NCBI RefSeq assembly: GCF_002632485.1
Contig: NZ_NIBU01000001.1
Span: forward strand, 124,001-188,000
Length of the DNA: 64,000 nucleotides
Reading direction: 5' to 3'
DNA from: Xenorhabdus innexi
GTDB lineage: Bacteria > Pseudomonadota > Gammaproteobacteria > Enterobacterales > Enterobacteriaceae
In this document: in pieces, positions 31,415-41,622 of the stretch
Layout of the letters: each line of letters begins with the position of its first letter
Numbering within the stretch: position 1 is the stretch's first letter
Translations under genes and position numbers: made by a program
Notes under the pieces: generated by a model
What the model saw: the letters and a program-made list of their open reading frames with translations, nothing else
Database searches by the model: none
What the model was told of the DNA's origin: nothing

Positions 31415-31455
31415 CTTGGTGATGAATTAATCCAAAGGTAAGAGGAATGGTACTG

Positions 31456-32439
31456 ATGAGTTGGTGGCAAAAATTAAAAATAGATCCTTTTCTGCTGACA
31501 TTGCTTACTGTCGTCATGATTGCATCGTTTTTTCCCTGTGAAGGGGAAGTGAAAACAGGGTTTCAGTACCTGACTACAGCCGCTATTGCACTGTTATTTT
31601 TTATGCATGGAGCCAAACTTTCTCGTGATGCGATTCTGGCGGGAATGGGGCACTGGCGTTTGCATCTGGTTATCTTTCTGAGTACTTTTGTTTTATTTCC
31701 TGTATTGGGAATGGGGTTACATTTTATTGTACCGGAATGGATGTCACCATCTGTTTATATGGGGTTTCTGTATCTTTGTGCTTTACCAGCCACCGTTCAA
31801 TCAGCCATTGCTTTTACCTCTGTCGCCAAAGGGAATGTTGCTGCGGCTATATGCAGTGCTTCTGCATCCAGCATACTGGGGATATTTCTCTCACCACTAC
31901 TTGTCGGTTACCTTATCCAGACACATGATGGCGGAAACCAGCCTGATACGTGGCAGGCGATAAAAGACATTATCCTGCAATTAATGGTGCCTTTTATCGT
32001 TGGTCATCTGTCACGTCCATTGATCGCTCATTGGGTCGAAAAGCATAAAAAACTCGTTAATACCACTGATCGCTCATCTATTTTGCTGGTGGTTTACGTT
32101 GCATTCAGCGAAGCCGTTGTTGAAGGGATTTGGCATAAAATTGATGCTTACTCATTAATAATGATAGGTATTGTCTGCTGTATTCTGCTCGCAGTGGTAT
32201 TAACCATCAATATATACAGCTCACGCTTATTGGGATTCAGCAAAGAAGACGAAATCACGATAGTTTTTTGTGGTTCGAAGAAAAGCCTTGCCAATGGTGT
32301 ACCGATGGCAAATGTTTTATTTCCGGCTGCAATGGTAGGCATTATGCTGTTGCCGCTGATGATATTTCATCAAATCCAGCTGATGGTTTGCGCTGTGCTT
32401 GCGAATCGATATGCCAGACGCTCAAAAAAGGCAGAGTAA
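31456..32439 (+). CDS. yfeH: Bile acid:sodium symporter (BASS) family transporter YfeH
   Basis: 327 residues from the ATG at 31456 (GAGG nine bases upstream; the ATG at 31447 is too close to it). About nine hydrophobic helices with the conserved stretches ALLFFMHGAKLSRDAI, PATVQSAIAFTSVAKGN and FCGSKKSLANGVPMAN. The last two are the crossed-helix sodium-site regions of the family. Substrate unknown. E. coli yfeH is elsewhere on the chromosome, so its position between ydgJ and add is lineage-specific. Confidence 0.92.
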   Translation: MSWWQKLKIDPFLLTLLTVVMIASFFPCEGEVKTGFQYLTTAAIALLFFMHGAKLSRDAILAGMGHWRLHLVIFLSTFVLFPVLGMGLHFIVPEWMSPSVYMGFLYLCALPATVQSAIAFTSVAKGNVAAAICSASASSILGIFLSPLLVGYLIQTHDGGNQPDTWQAIKDIILQLMVPFIVGHLSRPLIAHWVEKHKKLVNTTDRSSILLVVYVAFSEAVVEGIWHKIDAYSLIMIGIVCCILLAVVLTINIYSSRLLGFSKEDEITIVFCGSKKSLANGVPMANVLFPAAMVGIMLLPLMIFHQIQLMVCAVLANRYARRSKKAE

Positions 32440-32491
32440 TTTCTGCCTTCATAATCTTATATTTTAAGTTGCTATAAGATGAAATTGCCTG

Positions 32492-33493
32492 TTAACGGTT
32501 GGCAACTTTAATTCTTAATGCCTGTTTTTCTGCTTCGCTGAGGAATGCGGTTTCCAGTCCATTGATCTGTGCCAGTCGGATTTGCTCTGATGATAAACCT
32601 GCGGCAGGCGCGGCAATATTGTACTCATTGCGGATTTCAATTCCTTCAACGGCAGGGTCATCAGTGTTGATGGATGCCAGAATGCCGTGCTCAAGGAACT
32701 TTTTCAGTGGGTGAGCTGATAAAGAGCTGACAGTACTGGTTTGCAGGTTTGATGTCAGGCAGGATTCAATACCGATACGGTGCTCTGCCAAATAATCCAT
32801 TAGTGCCGGATCGGTAATTGCTTTAACACCATGACCGATACGGGTTGCTCCCAGTTCACGAATAGCGTGCCAGATGCTTTCCGCGCCAGCGGCTTCTCCG
32901 GCGTGTACACTGATATTCCAGCCTGCATCACGAGCCTGAATAAAGTGCTGTTCAAACAAATGGCCGGGGAAGCCCAGTTCATCACCCGCTAAATCCATTG
33001 CAGTAATATGTTGTTTATGAGCGAGCAGACCCGCCAATTCCTCGGAACAGGCTTTTTCTCCGAATGTTCTGCTCAGAATACCGATCAGGCGGATTTGGAT
33101 ATCGTGCTGCTTGCTGGCGGAATGAATACCATCAATGACGGCTTCCACAACACCCTCAACAGGAAGCTGGTGTTTCATTGCCATATAATAAGGTGAGAAA
33201 CGCAGTTCAGCGTAATCCAGCCCGGCGTTAACCACATCTTCGACGTTTTCTACAGCAACCCTGCGGCAGGCATCCAAATCAGCCAGAACAGCAACACCCC
33301 AATCCAGTTTTTGCAGGAAACTGATGAGGTCTGGCTCACTTTCAATGATTTGCACATGAGGACGCAGTGCTTCCAGTTCATAAGCGGGGAGGGCAATATT
33401 GTGCTGACGACCAAGATCCAAAATGGTTTCGGGGCGAATATTACCATCAAGGTGACGGTGTAAATCGGTCAGCGGAAGCTGTGTATCAATCAT
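32492..33493 (-). CDS. add: Adenosine deaminase
   Basis: 333 residues. Converts adenosine and deoxyadenosine to inosine forms in purine salvage. Zinc ligands lie in [16 protein letters not shown] and the NTDDPAVEG segment. The catalytic histidine is in RIGHGVKAI. It is separated from ydgA by a terminator and its promoter would lie in 33494-33540. Confidence 0.97.
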   Translation of the reverse strand: MIDTQLPLTDLHRHLDGNIRPETILDLGRQHNIALPAYELEALRPHVQIIESEPDLISFLQKLDWGVAVLADLDACRRVAVENVEDVVNAGLDYAELRFSPYYMAMKHQLPVEGVVEAVIDGIHSASKQHDIQIRLIGILSRTFGEKACSEELAGLLAHKQHITAMDLAGDELGFPGHLFEQHFIQARDAGWNISVHAGEAAGAESIWHAIRELGATRIGHGVKAITDPALMDYLAEHRIGIESCLTSNLQTSTVSSLSAHPLKKFLEHGILASINTDDPAVEGIEIRNEYNIAAPAAGLSSEQIRLAQINGLETAFLSEAEKQALRIKVANR

Positions 33494-33539
33494 TTTTTAT
33501 CCTTCTTATTTTATATAGTTATCAAAAAAATATACAAAA

Positions 33540-33564
33540 AAGCCAGTCAACGCATTGACTGGCA
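33540..33564 (-). terminator. Intrinsic terminator of ydgA
   Basis: GCCAGTCAA and TTGACTGGC form a 9-bp stem with a 4-nt loop. Read on the - strand it is followed by TTTTTTG. It lies about 95 bp after the ydgA stop codon and before add. Confidence 0.88.
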
Positions 33565-33657
33565 ATGAAAGCACTATAGATCGGTTTTTTACGATGTTTT
33601 TGCTTATTAGGTTATTTTAACCTCAGCATGTACTTTCTTCATATAGGTTCTGTTTGA

Positions 33658-35163
33658 TTACTCAGCAGCAGGAAGTTCAGTTTCATCATGCTGACTTTGC
33701 TCATTTGCACCATCATAGGAGTCGATGAGGCGATTATCAAGCAGGAATTGATGTAAGCTGGATTCCTTACCGTTAAATTTGACTTTGTCATCAGCGTAGT
33801 GAAGATGGAGGTCAATGGCATCATCTGTGTTAGTCACGATGTTAAGTGCCGCACCCTGAGCACCGAAAAACTGAACCTGCATCTTTGCGGTAGCTTCTGC
33901 GTTGTTTTTATCTTCACCTGAATATTCAGCAGTTTTAGTGATCTGTTCAATCAGCATTGGCTTAGACAGATTAACATTCAGTGACAGAGATTGAAGCAGA
34001 GTGCGGATCTGTTCTTCTGTTCCCATATGGATAATACTGCTCAGATCTTCTGGTATATTCTGTAGAGCAATACTAAAGTCTATGCTGCTTTCACCTTGGC
34101 TGTTTTTCCAGCTGAATGGCGTGATACTGAATTTAGGGTTGCCTTTCAACAACAGTGGCAGTTTGCTGTATAACTCAGCCATAGTATCTTCTGGCAACTG
34201 TGCCAGTTTATTGCCGAATAATGATTTTGCTAAAATAGTATCGGTGGTTTGCAAAAATTCATGAACAGATTTACCATCCAGATCATTTGCATTAAAAGCA
34301 AGCTGACCAGAGCCGAAATCCATATTACCCAGTTTTAGTGCACCAATGTCATAAGTTTCGTTCGCGTTTACAACCTGACTATTTTCACTTCTTTTGGCGG
34401 TCATTTTGATATTCTTGATCAGAACATCATCTTGACCTGCATTTCTGGAAGCTATTTCGCCAATGGTATAGTTGTGATCCCCAAGATAAACACCGAATTT
34501 ACCCTTACTATAATCTGCCTTAAAATCAACCCCTTTTAGGGTTATTTCTCTTTTCTCTGAAGGTATATTTACGGTCAGGTCATCACTTTTGGCCGTAAAA
34601 GAAAATACACTTAAATCACGGTTAACATCAGTGTTGATTTGGGCGCCAGAGAAGGAAACTTTAACCCCGTCTTTATCAGTATGCTCAACTGGGATAATCT
34701 CGATATCAGAAGATATGTTACCGCTATAACCGATTCTGGCATCAATATTAAACAGAGATTTACCATCAGTAATTTCAAACAGTTTTTTTGTGGCATCGTT
34801 TTGTTCAATTTCTGTATGCGCAGAAGCTAATGCAGGGATGAAACTGAAGCCTTTCAGGGCAGAAGCCGGGAATGGCCCATGATCGATATGCGATTTGAAA
34901 ATGATTTCGTCGTCTGTTTTCGAGCCTTCAGTATTTTTTGTGCTCAGGGTGAAGTTGGCATCAGAACTGAAAATTCCACGCTGGAAATTTTTGACTTGTA
35001 CTACAAGGCCACTATTAGGGAAAGCATCTGTAAGCATTTCGTTTGTGTTTTTAACCAACTTATCCATACGGACTTCAACCTGCTTCCCTGTGTACCAGGA
35101 TGCACCTGTCCACACAGCACCTAAAGCAACAATAACACCTACAGCTACTAGCGATTTTTTCAT
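33658..35163 (-). CDS. ydgA: DUF945 family protein YdgA
   Basis: 501 residues, the same size as E. coli YdgA. An N-terminal hydrophobic segment (KKSLVAVGVIVALGAVWTGASW) acts as signal anchor; the rest should be periplasmic. The large domain is rich in alternating hydrophobic strands, typical of DUF945. HGPFPASALKGF near residue 95 is conserved in the family. Function is not established, though it is linked with inner-membrane/periplasmic location. It lies between manA and add as in E. coli. Confidence 0.93.
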   Translation of the reverse strand: MKKSLVAVGVIVALGAVWTGASWYTGKQVEVRMDKLVKNTNEMLTDAFPNSGLVVQVKNFQRGIFSSDANFTLSTKNTEGSKTDDEIIFKSHIDHGPFPASALKGFSFIPALASAHTEIEQNDATKKLFEITDGKSLFNIDARIGYSGNISSDIEIIPVEHTDKDGVKVSFSGAQINTDVNRDLSVFSFTAKSDDLTVNIPSEKREITLKGVDFKADYSKGKFGVYLGDHNYTIGEIASRNAGQDDVLIKNIKMTAKRSENSQVVNANETYDIGALKLGNMDFGSGQLAFNANDLDGKSVHEFLQTTDTILAKSLFGNKLAQLPEDTMAELYSKLPLLLKGNPKFSITPFSWKNSQGESSIDFSIALQNIPEDLSSIIHMGTEEQIRTLLQSLSLNVNLSKPMLIEQITKTAEYSGEDKNNAEATAKMQVQFFGAQGAALNIVTNTDDAIDLHLHYADDKVKFNGKESSLHQFLLDNRLIDSYDGANEQSQHDETELPAAE

Positions 35164-35336
35164 GTGGGAATTTATCCTTTTTTACGTCGATGACATTATT
35201 GATTGCCATAGACGATATGTCTTTGTGTAAAAAATAGTTGTTAATTGTATAGATTAACCAACGAACTTTTAATCATTTTTCAATAAAAGTGTGATTGGTA
35301 ATAGATGATTAACATTTTAACTATATGAATCATAAA

Positions 35337-36512
35337 TTATTTATTAGACACTACAGCAAATTTTCCATTACCGTAAAGAGTTACTGTTTTCTCTACCGCC
35401 GATAAAAAGATTGATTCACCTGCGTGCAGTTTCAATTCCTGTTCAGAAGATTTGATTGTCAACTGACCGTTAAAACAAAAAAGAACTGATGCTGAATCAT
35501 TTTCCAGCGTTATCGGCTGCTCTGAAACAGCATAAATAGAAAAATTAAAATCGTTGACAGGAACAGGGTAATTCAGAGCTTCTTTTTCTTGTGTTGGGAT
35601 AGTCAGCAGTGTAGTAGCTGGTTTAGAGATAAACTCCAGATTTGACATTAATTCAGGCACATCCATATGTTTACTGGTTAATCCGGCACGCAGGACATTA
35701 TCTGAATTTGCCATCACTTCCAATGCAACACCTTCAAGATAAGCATGAGGAGTACGGGCATAGAGAAACATAGCCTGACCCGGCTGTAGTTCCACAATAT
35801 TAAGCAGGAGAGGGGTAAACAGACCATTATCTTCAGGGTAAAATTCGGTCATTTTTTTAATAGTATCCCAGGGTTCTCCCTGCCGACTATTCAATGCAGA
35901 TTTTAATACCGCAATAGCTAAACTTTTTTGCTTACCCTGCATACTCAACAACTGAGAAAAAAGGAATGACAAACCCTGCTCGGTAGCGTTCTGAATAAAT
36001 GGCTGAATATCGGGATGTGCGTTCGAAACATAACTAAGTAGCTCGATAATTTCTGATAATGGCCTGAAAGCATTCATCGCTCGGAAAGGTGTCAGAGCAT
36101 AGACTAATTCAGGTTTATGATTATCGTCTTTATAATTACGTTGTGGAGAATTCAGTGGAATGCCCGCTGCATTTTCTCTGGCAAAACCTTTTTCTGCCGA
36201 TAATTTATCCGGATGAACCTGAATAGAAAGCGGCTGAGCGGCACACAATACCTTAAATAAAAATGGCAGCCGTCCGAACTGAGTAGCAACTTTTTGACCC
36301 AGATATTTTTCTGGATTTTTAGCAATAAGCTGATTAAGGGCAACCGTGTTGCCCGTTTCAGGATCAATTACCTGAGAACTGCATTTGGGATGCGCGCCCA
36401 TCCATAGCTCTGCCATAGGCTGATTACCCGGATTCTCGATACCATAAATATCGGTCAGTGCGGTTTTACTTCCCCAATCATAATGTTGGATTTGGTTGGT
36501 CATTTTCAGCAT
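35337..36512 (-). CDS. manA: Mannose-6-phosphate isomerase
   Basis: 391 residues from the ATG at 36512, equal to E. coli ManA; AGGA lies ten bases upstream and the frame upstream to 36575 is not used. It interconverts mannose-6-P and fructose-6-P. Zinc ligands are in SIQVHPDKLSAEKGFA, NHKPELVYAL and RTPHAYLEGVALEVM. It is divergent from fumC; fumA, which separates them in E. coli, is absent. Confidence 0.97.
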   Translation of the reverse strand: MLKMTNQIQHYDWGSKTALTDIYGIENPGNQPMAELWMGAHPKCSSQVIDPETGNTVALNQLIAKNPEKYLGQKVATQFGRLPFLFKVLCAAQPLSIQVHPDKLSAEKGFARENAAGIPLNSPQRNYKDDNHKPELVYALTPFRAMNAFRPLSEIIELLSYVSNAHPDIQPFIQNATEQGLSFLFSQLLSMQGKQKSLAIAVLKSALNSRQGEPWDTIKKMTEFYPEDNGLFTPLLLNIVELQPGQAMFLYARTPHAYLEGVALEVMANSDNVLRAGLTSKHMDVPELMSNLEFISKPATTLLTIPTQEKEALNYPVPVNDFNFSIYAVSEQPITLENDSASVLFCFNGQLTIKSSEQELKLHAGESIFLSAVEKTVTLYGNGKFAVVSNK

Positions 36513-36715
36513 GGCGGGATTTTCCTGTAATAAAAAAACGTAGTTATACAACAACTTTATATGACAACAATACAATAAACACGATTAGGTCGCATTATCG
36601 ATAATAAATTTATGGCATTATAAAGAGATGCCGATTAATTTATCTGCACTGTTGGGTGAGTTAAAAACAGTTGGATCCGGCGTATTCAATTATTCTGTGT
36701 GCTAAGGAGATAGTA

Positions 36716-38110
36716 ATGGCAGCCACTCGCATTGAAAAAGACTCAATGGGACCTATCGAAGTACCTGCTGACCAATTATGGGGAGCGCAAACTCAGCGTT
36801 CACTGGAGCATTTCCGCATTTCTCAGGAAAAAATGCCTGTTGCATTGATTCATGCTCTTGCGTTAACCAAGCAGGCCGCGGCCAGTGTCAATATGGATCT
36901 GGGCCTTTTACCTAAGGAACGCGGTGATGCAATTATCGCTGCGGCGAAAGAGGTGTTGGAAGATAAACACCCGACAGAATTCCCTCTTGCTATCTGGCAG
37001 ACGGGTTCAGGCACTCAAAGCAATATGAACATGAATGAAGTGCTGGCGAACCGTGGTAGTGAGATCCTCGGTGGTCAAAGAGGTAATGAACGCCTGATCC
37101 ACCCTAATGATGATGTTAACAAGAGCCAAAGCTCGAATGACGTCTTCCCGACAGCAATGCATGTTGCGGCGGTTATCGCATTACGTGAACATCTGTTGCC
37201 TGAGCTGAAAATACTGCAAAAAACACTGGCAGACAAAGCAGAAGCATTCAGAGATATCGTAAAAATTGGCCGTACTCACCTACAGGATGCAACTCCACTG
37301 ACTTTAGGTCAGGAAATTTCAGGTTGGGCAGCAATGCTGGCTCATAACCTGAAACATATTGAAAACAGCATCCCTCATGTTTGTGAACTGGCTCTGGGCG
37401 GAACGGCGGTTGGTACCGGCCTGAATACGCATCCTGAGTATGCGGTTCGCGTTGCGAAAAAAATCGCTGAATTATCCGGTCAGCCTTTTATCACTTCACC
37501 AAACAAATTTGAAGCATTAGGCACTTGTGATGCACTGGTTCATTCCCATGGCGCACTGAAAGGTCTGGCTTCATCACTGATGAAAATTGCGAACGATGTT
37601 CGTTGGCTGGCTTCCGGCCCTCGTTGTGGTATCGGTGAAATTTCTATCCCTGAAAATGAGCCGGGTAGCTCCATTATGCCGGGCAAAGTAAACCCGACTC
37701 AGTGTGAAGCTATGACTATGCTGTGCGCTCAAGTTATGGGTAACGATGTTGCTGTCAATATTGGTGGGGCATCCGGTAACTTTGAGCTGAACGTATTCCG
37801 TCCGATGGTAATTCATAATTTCTTGCAGTCCGTCCGTCTGTTAGCTGATGGTATGCGCAGCTTCAATGAACATTGTGCCATCGGAATTGAGCCTAATCGT
37901 GATCGTATTACTCAATTGCTGAATGAATCTCTGATGCTGGTTACAGCTCTGAATACCCATATTGGTTATGACAAAGCAGCAGAAATTGCTAAGAAAGCAC
38001 ATAAAGAAGGTCTGACGCTGAAGCAGTCAGCAATGCAGTTGGGCTACCTGACGGAAGCTGAATTTGATGCTTGGGTACGCCCGGAAGATATGGTTGGCAG
38101 TATGAAGTAA
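36716..38110 (+). CDS. fumC: Fumarate hydratase class II
   Basis: 464 residues from the ATG at 36716, with AAGGAG six bases upstream. This is the iron-free, oxidant-resistant fumarase of the TCA cycle. Signature [17 protein letters not shown] and substrate-site segments [11 protein letters not shown] and [14 protein letters not shown] are clear. The alternative start at 36671 has no homology to the family. It ends in a strong terminator. In E. coli SoxRS activates fumC; no SoxS site was placed here. Confidence 0.97.
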   Translation: MAATRIEKDSMGPIEVPADQLWGAQTQRSLEHFRISQEKMPVALIHALALTKQAAASVNMDLGLLPKERGDAIIAAAKEVLEDKHPTEFPLAIWQTGSGTQSNMNMNEVLANRGSEILGGQRGNERLIHPNDDVNKSQSSNDVFPTAMHVAAVIALREHLLPELKILQKTLADKAEAFRDIVKIGRTHLQDATPLTLGQEISGWAAMLAHNLKHIENSIPHVCELALGGTAVGTGLNTHPEYAVRVAKKIAELSGQPFITSPNKFEALGTCDALVHSHGALKGLASSLMKIANDVRWLASGPRCGIGEISIPENEPGSSIMPGKVNPTQCEAMTMLCAQVMGNDVAVNIGGASGNFELNVFRPMVIHNFLQSVRLLADGMRSFNEHCAIGIEPNRDRITQLLNESLMLVTALNTHIGYDKAAEIAKKAHKEGLTLKQSAMQLGYLTEAEFDAWVRPEDMVGSMK

Positions 38111-38145
38111 CACTCCCCATTCTCAATAGTTGATGGGTTGATGTG

Positions 38146-38172
38146 AACCGGAGGTTTTTCCTCCGGTTTTCT
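38146..38172 (+). terminator. Terminator between fumC and tus
   Basis: AACCGGAGG and CCTCCGGTT form a 9-bp stem with a 5-nt T loop, followed by TTCTTCTT. It ends fumC and lies 3 bp from the tus stop codon on the other strand. Confidence 0.9.
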
Positions 38173-38174
38173 TC

Positions 38175-39101
38175 TTATATTTCCCGATAAAGATGTAAAC
38201 GAGGGATTACCAACTCAAGCGGTTTAGCTTTGGGTCTGTGGCGGTATTTAATTGTATTAGCGTTGTAATTTGGCAGCGAACCTACCTTGGGAGTTATACC
38301 ACTATCGTTTGTATAAAAAGCGATGATAGGAAGAGGGCAGGCATATTGAACCTGTTTTTGTATTTCTGAATACCAGACGCGTGCAATAGGTTGTACTTTT
38401 ACTGGTCGTTTAATTTTCAATATCACATCATCCGGCAATTTCTTGATATCAGTGATTTCCAATCCGACAAGCGTTGTCCACTGCTCACTGGAGTAGGGAG
38501 GGACTGCCCGCCCGGCATTATAACTTTTTTCCAGCCTTTCCAGAATTTGTTGCTTTGTTACTTTATTGATGATGTTTTTATTGGCCCAGCCAAAGTTGAT
38601 AGTATCTGGATCTATGAGTGGAGTAATCGTCCGGTAGGCATTTAAGGTAATTAAACCACGCAAATGATCATGAACGAACTCAAATCGTTGTTCTTTGCTG
38701 ACGCCAGATTCCTTAGTAACTATATTTTCCAGTTCTGTTTTTAACTGGTTGATTTCACTAATAATAATCATTGCTGCTTTATATTGCTGCTGGCTGACTG
38801 AAAAGCACAATGCTCCCGGTAATCGGCTTGCGGCTTTGCTGCTGATATTGGGATGGTTATGGTGTATAAATAGCTTCTGATAAAACCGTAACCCTAAGTT
38901 AAGCGCTTCTTCTCCCTGTAATGGACTAACCTCAATTTCAGTAACCTGTTCATGCTCTTCACCTTTTTCAATTTGCGGCAATTGAAATACTCGTGCATCA
39001 ATAAGAGGGTATTTCATTAACAGTTCAACTAATTCAGCTAATTTAGCTTCCTGTTTTTTAAAACAAGAGGTAAGTGACTCTATTGAAAATAATTTATTCA
39101 T
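38175..39101 (-). CDS. tus: Replication terminus site-binding protein Tus
   Basis: 308 residues from the ATG at 39101 (E. coli Tus 309). Tus binds Ter sites and stops replication forks from one side by blocking DnaB. Highly conserved segments include RLPGALCFSV, RGLITLNAYRTITPL, FGWANKNIINKV, KIKRPVKVQPIARVWYS and the C-terminal LVIPRLHLYRE. A GTG at 39116 is a possible earlier start. A Ter site lies 40 bp upstream, as in E. coli where Tus represses its own gene through TerB. Confidence 0.97.
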   Translation of the reverse strand: MNKLFSIESLTSCFKKQEAKLAELVELLMKYPLIDARVFQLPQIEKGEEHEQVTEIEVSPLQGEEALNLGLRFYQKLFIHHNHPNISSKAASRLPGALCFSVSQQQYKAAMIIISEINQLKTELENIVTKESGVSKEQRFEFVHDHLRGLITLNAYRTITPLIDPDTINFGWANKNIINKVTKQQILERLEKSYNAGRAVPPYSSEQWTTLVGLEITDIKKLPDDVILKIKRPVKVQPIARVWYSEIQKQVQYACPLPIIAFYTNDSGITPKVGSLPNYNANTIKYRHRPKAKPLELVIPRLHLYREI

Positions 39102-39140
39102 ATTTTGTAGTCCCACTTTTTCATTCAGTGCCTTTTCTTT

Positions 39141-39163
39141 ATTTTAGTTACAACATACTTATA
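39141..39163 (-). promoter_or_regulatory. Ter replication-arrest site (Tus-binding site, TerB-like)
   Basis: Read on the - strand, the 23-bp site matches E. coli TerB as I recall it at 21 of 23 positions, including the whole core GTATGTTGTAACTA and the G-C pair at position 6 that locks the complex. It lies between tus and the divergent IprA-like gene. By orientation, forks coming from higher coordinates should be stopped and forks from lower coordinates should pass. The position also suits autorepression of tus. Confidence 0.93.
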
Positions 39164-39421
39164 AGAGAACAAAAAAACCAGTGCAAACATCGAGAACAAA
39201 AGAAAATAAAGCCCGATAGGGGAGTTCATAGCACATTATATTTTAAATTAGTTATTGCCAATTATTTTTACGTTATGATAAAAGCTAAACCAGATAACTA
39301 CTGTCTTTAAGATAACCTTTCTCTTAAGGGTGTTTTTTATCAGGAGAGTAAAACTTTCTTCATTTCGTAAACAAATGAGAAAATTTTTTGGTAGTGTGAA
39401 TTTTGTTCATGGGTGGTTGGT

Positions 39422-40054
39422 ATGAATAAATTAATTAAACCAGTGAATTCTTTCAGTAAAATTATCGATACATTATTGCCTTATTCTGAAATCGTTTTCC
39501 CAGATTTACCAACACAAGGCTCATTAATTAAAATTGAAGATGAATTTGCTAAATTCTTTTTATTAGTAAAAGGATATGTAAACATACGCAGAATAGGAGA
39601 TAATTTAATTATTGCCACCGTTTTTTCTCCCTATATCTTGGGGTTATCTTTTTATTCAGGTTCAGAAACCTATTACTCTATCGAACTTGGACCTGATTGT
39701 AAGATGTATCAACTTCCTCGCATTAATGCGTTGAATGCCATAAAAAAGAATGATCTTTATAGAGAGTGGATGAGGGTTATTTCATATAAAATGGCGTTCT
39801 TATATGCCAGAGATATCAGTATATTCCGCCATGGCGCTAAAGATATAGTATGTAGCTTATTATCCCGTCTTATCACATTACCCGATGAATTCAGAGAAAA
39901 TATATCAGCTATCAAATACATAGAACAGCGATGTACACTATCTCGCAGTTGTATTCAGCGCATATTATCTTCTCTTAAAAAAAACAAAGATATTGAAATT
40001 ATTGATGGTTATTTAGTGAAAGTTGTTTCTTTACCAACAGAATCCTATTATTAA
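39422..40054 (+). CDS. Crp/Fnr-like winged-helix regulator, IprA (YaiV) type
   Basis: 210 residues from the ATG at 39422 (GGGTGG upstream; GTG at 39413 is alternative). An N-terminal cyclic-nucleotide-binding-like beta region (about 25-100; FFLLVKGYVNIRRIGDN) is followed by a helix and a winged helix-turn-helix (about 165-205; CTLSRSCIQRILSSLKK, IEIIDGYLVKV). The architecture resembles E. coli IprA, which modulates oxidative stress resistance, but similarity is moderate and the target genes are unknown. It is very AT-rich and divergent from tus. Confidence 0.7.
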   Translation: MNKLIKPVNSFSKIIDTLLPYSEIVFPDLPTQGSLIKIEDEFAKFFLLVKGYVNIRRIGDNLIIATVFSPYILGLSFYSGSETYYSIELGPDCKMYQLPRINALNAIKKNDLYREWMRVISYKMAFLYARDISIFRHGAKDIVCSLLSRLITLPDEFRENISAIKYIEQRCTLSRSCIQRILSSLKKNKDIEIIDGYLVKVVSLPTESYY

Positions 40055-40156
40055 TCATGATACCTGCTGTATTGAGTTGCTTCTTTGTTATCTGTAATTC
40101 ATCCATTTTGGTGATTACTTTTATCAACATGCGATTATTTATACTCTTAAGATTAA

Positions 40157-40176
40157 TGAGAGGCTTCTGCCTCTCA
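40157..40176. terminator. Inverted repeat between IprA-like gene and ynfM
   Basis: TGAGAGGC and GCCTCTCA form a perfect 8-bp stem with a TTCT loop between two convergent genes. T-runs are weak on both sides, so termination is likely but not certain. Confidence 0.55.
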
Positions 40177-40203
40177 AAATCTATGAATATATATACTTTA
40201 TTA

Positions 40204-41469
40204 TTATGTTAATTTATTAAGCTTTATACCTATATAAAAAGCAGCAATCATTAATAATGAAATAAAAGCCGCGACACCGTTCCATTGATAATAAGACCAA
40301 AATATCCCACCTAATGTTCCAGATATACTTGAGCCTGCATAATAACAGAACAGATAAAGTGATGAAGCCTGTGCTTTGGCTCGTTTGGTTCTCGCTCCTA
40401 TCCAACCACTGGCTACGGTATGAGCAGCAAAGAAACCCATTGTCAAAATTGTCAGACCAAAGAACAGAGCCCAGAGATAAGAGAAAATCATGATCAAATT
40501 ACCAATCAGCATCATACTGATTGCAATTAATAATACTTTTCCCCGTCCATAATGACTAATCGATGCTCCGGCTTTTGCAGCACTGTAAACACCGGTCAGA
40601 TAAACAACAGATAATAGCCCCACAACTGTCTGGCTCAGATGATAGGGAGCATCTAATAATCGATAGCCAATGTAGTTAAACATTGTGACAAAGCCTCCCA
40701 TCAGCAAGAAAGCTTCAGCAAATAAAAGAGGTAGCCCCTGATCACGGAAATGTAATTTCAGATTAATAAATAATGCCTTAGGTTTGAGAGAGCATGATTT
40801 GAAATGTTTGGAGGGAGGAAGCATCATCCAAAATACGAGGGCGGCAATAAGTGAAAATGAACCTAATAAAATGACCGCCAGATGCCAGGAATAATCATCT
40901 GCTATTACGCCAGTTATTAATCGCCCGCTCATTCCGCCAAATGAATTCCCACTGATATAAAGCCCGATGGATAAGGCAACACAGCCAGGATGGATTTCTT
41001 CGCTCAGATAGGTCATTGCAACTGCGGCTACGCCGCTTAAGGACAACCCGACCAATGCCCGGATAATTAAAAAACCATGCCAGCTGGTAGTAATACTACT
41101 CAACAGCGTCAGTAAGGAAGCGAAAATCAGAGAGATAACAATCACATTTTTGCGGCCAATTGCGTCAGATAAAGGGCCTGTGATCAATAATCCCAATGAC
41201 AGCATACCTGTGGATAAGGATAGGGCTAAACTACTGTTAGCAGGTGAAACTGAAAATTCTTTCGATAAGATAGGCAGTATAGGTTGGATGAAGTAAAGCA
41301 GGGCAAAAGTTGCTAACCCGACTGTAAAAAATGACAGAGTAACACGTAAGTATGCAGGATCATTGCGCTGTATGTAGCCAGTGTATTCCCTATTACGAAC
41401 TTTTTTTTCAGTATCTCGTGGAACACCAGCACCCACTGAAGTTCCACTGATCTCTGAGATTGTACCCAT
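40204..41469 (-). CDS. ynfM: MFS transporter YnfM
   Basis: 421 residues with twelve predicted hydrophobic helices after an approximately 40-residue polar N-terminus. The MFS motif A appears as GPLSDAIGRKNVIV. LSGVAAVAMTYLSEEIHP, YISGNSFGGMSGRLI and FFAAHTVASGWIG are close to E. coli YnfM. It is divergent from the LysR gene ynfL, its probable regulator, as in E. coli. Substrate is not established; arabinose efflux has been suggested for the family. Confidence 0.94.
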   Translation of the reverse strand: MGTISEISGTSVGAGVPRDTEKKVRNREYTGYIQRNDPAYLRVTLSFFTVGLATFALLYFIQPILPILSKEFSVSPANSSLALSLSTGMLSLGLLITGPLSDAIGRKNVIVISLIFASLLTLLSSITTSWHGFLIIRALVGLSLSGVAAVAMTYLSEEIHPGCVALSIGLYISGNSFGGMSGRLITGVIADDYSWHLAVILLGSFSLIAALVFWMMLPPSKHFKSCSLKPKALFINLKLHFRDQGLPLLFAEAFLLMGGFVTMFNYIGYRLLDAPYHLSQTVVGLLSVVYLTGVYSAAKAGASISHYGRGKVLLIAISMMLIGNLIMIFSYLWALFFGLTILTMGFFAAHTVASGWIGARTKRAKAQASSLYLFCYYAGSSISGTLGGIFWSYYQWNGVAAFISLLMIAAFYIGIKLNKLT

Positions 41470-41622
41470 TTTACTTCCTTAAAATCCGCTTGGCAGGATT
41501 TATACAAAGAGGCTAAAAAAACGTTAAGATTTTGTTCTGGAACAAGAGTAGGAAGTTGTAAATATTTTGTCTAATATATTAATGATAATAAATAATACTT
41601 TAAAAATATCAATTGATGGTGA

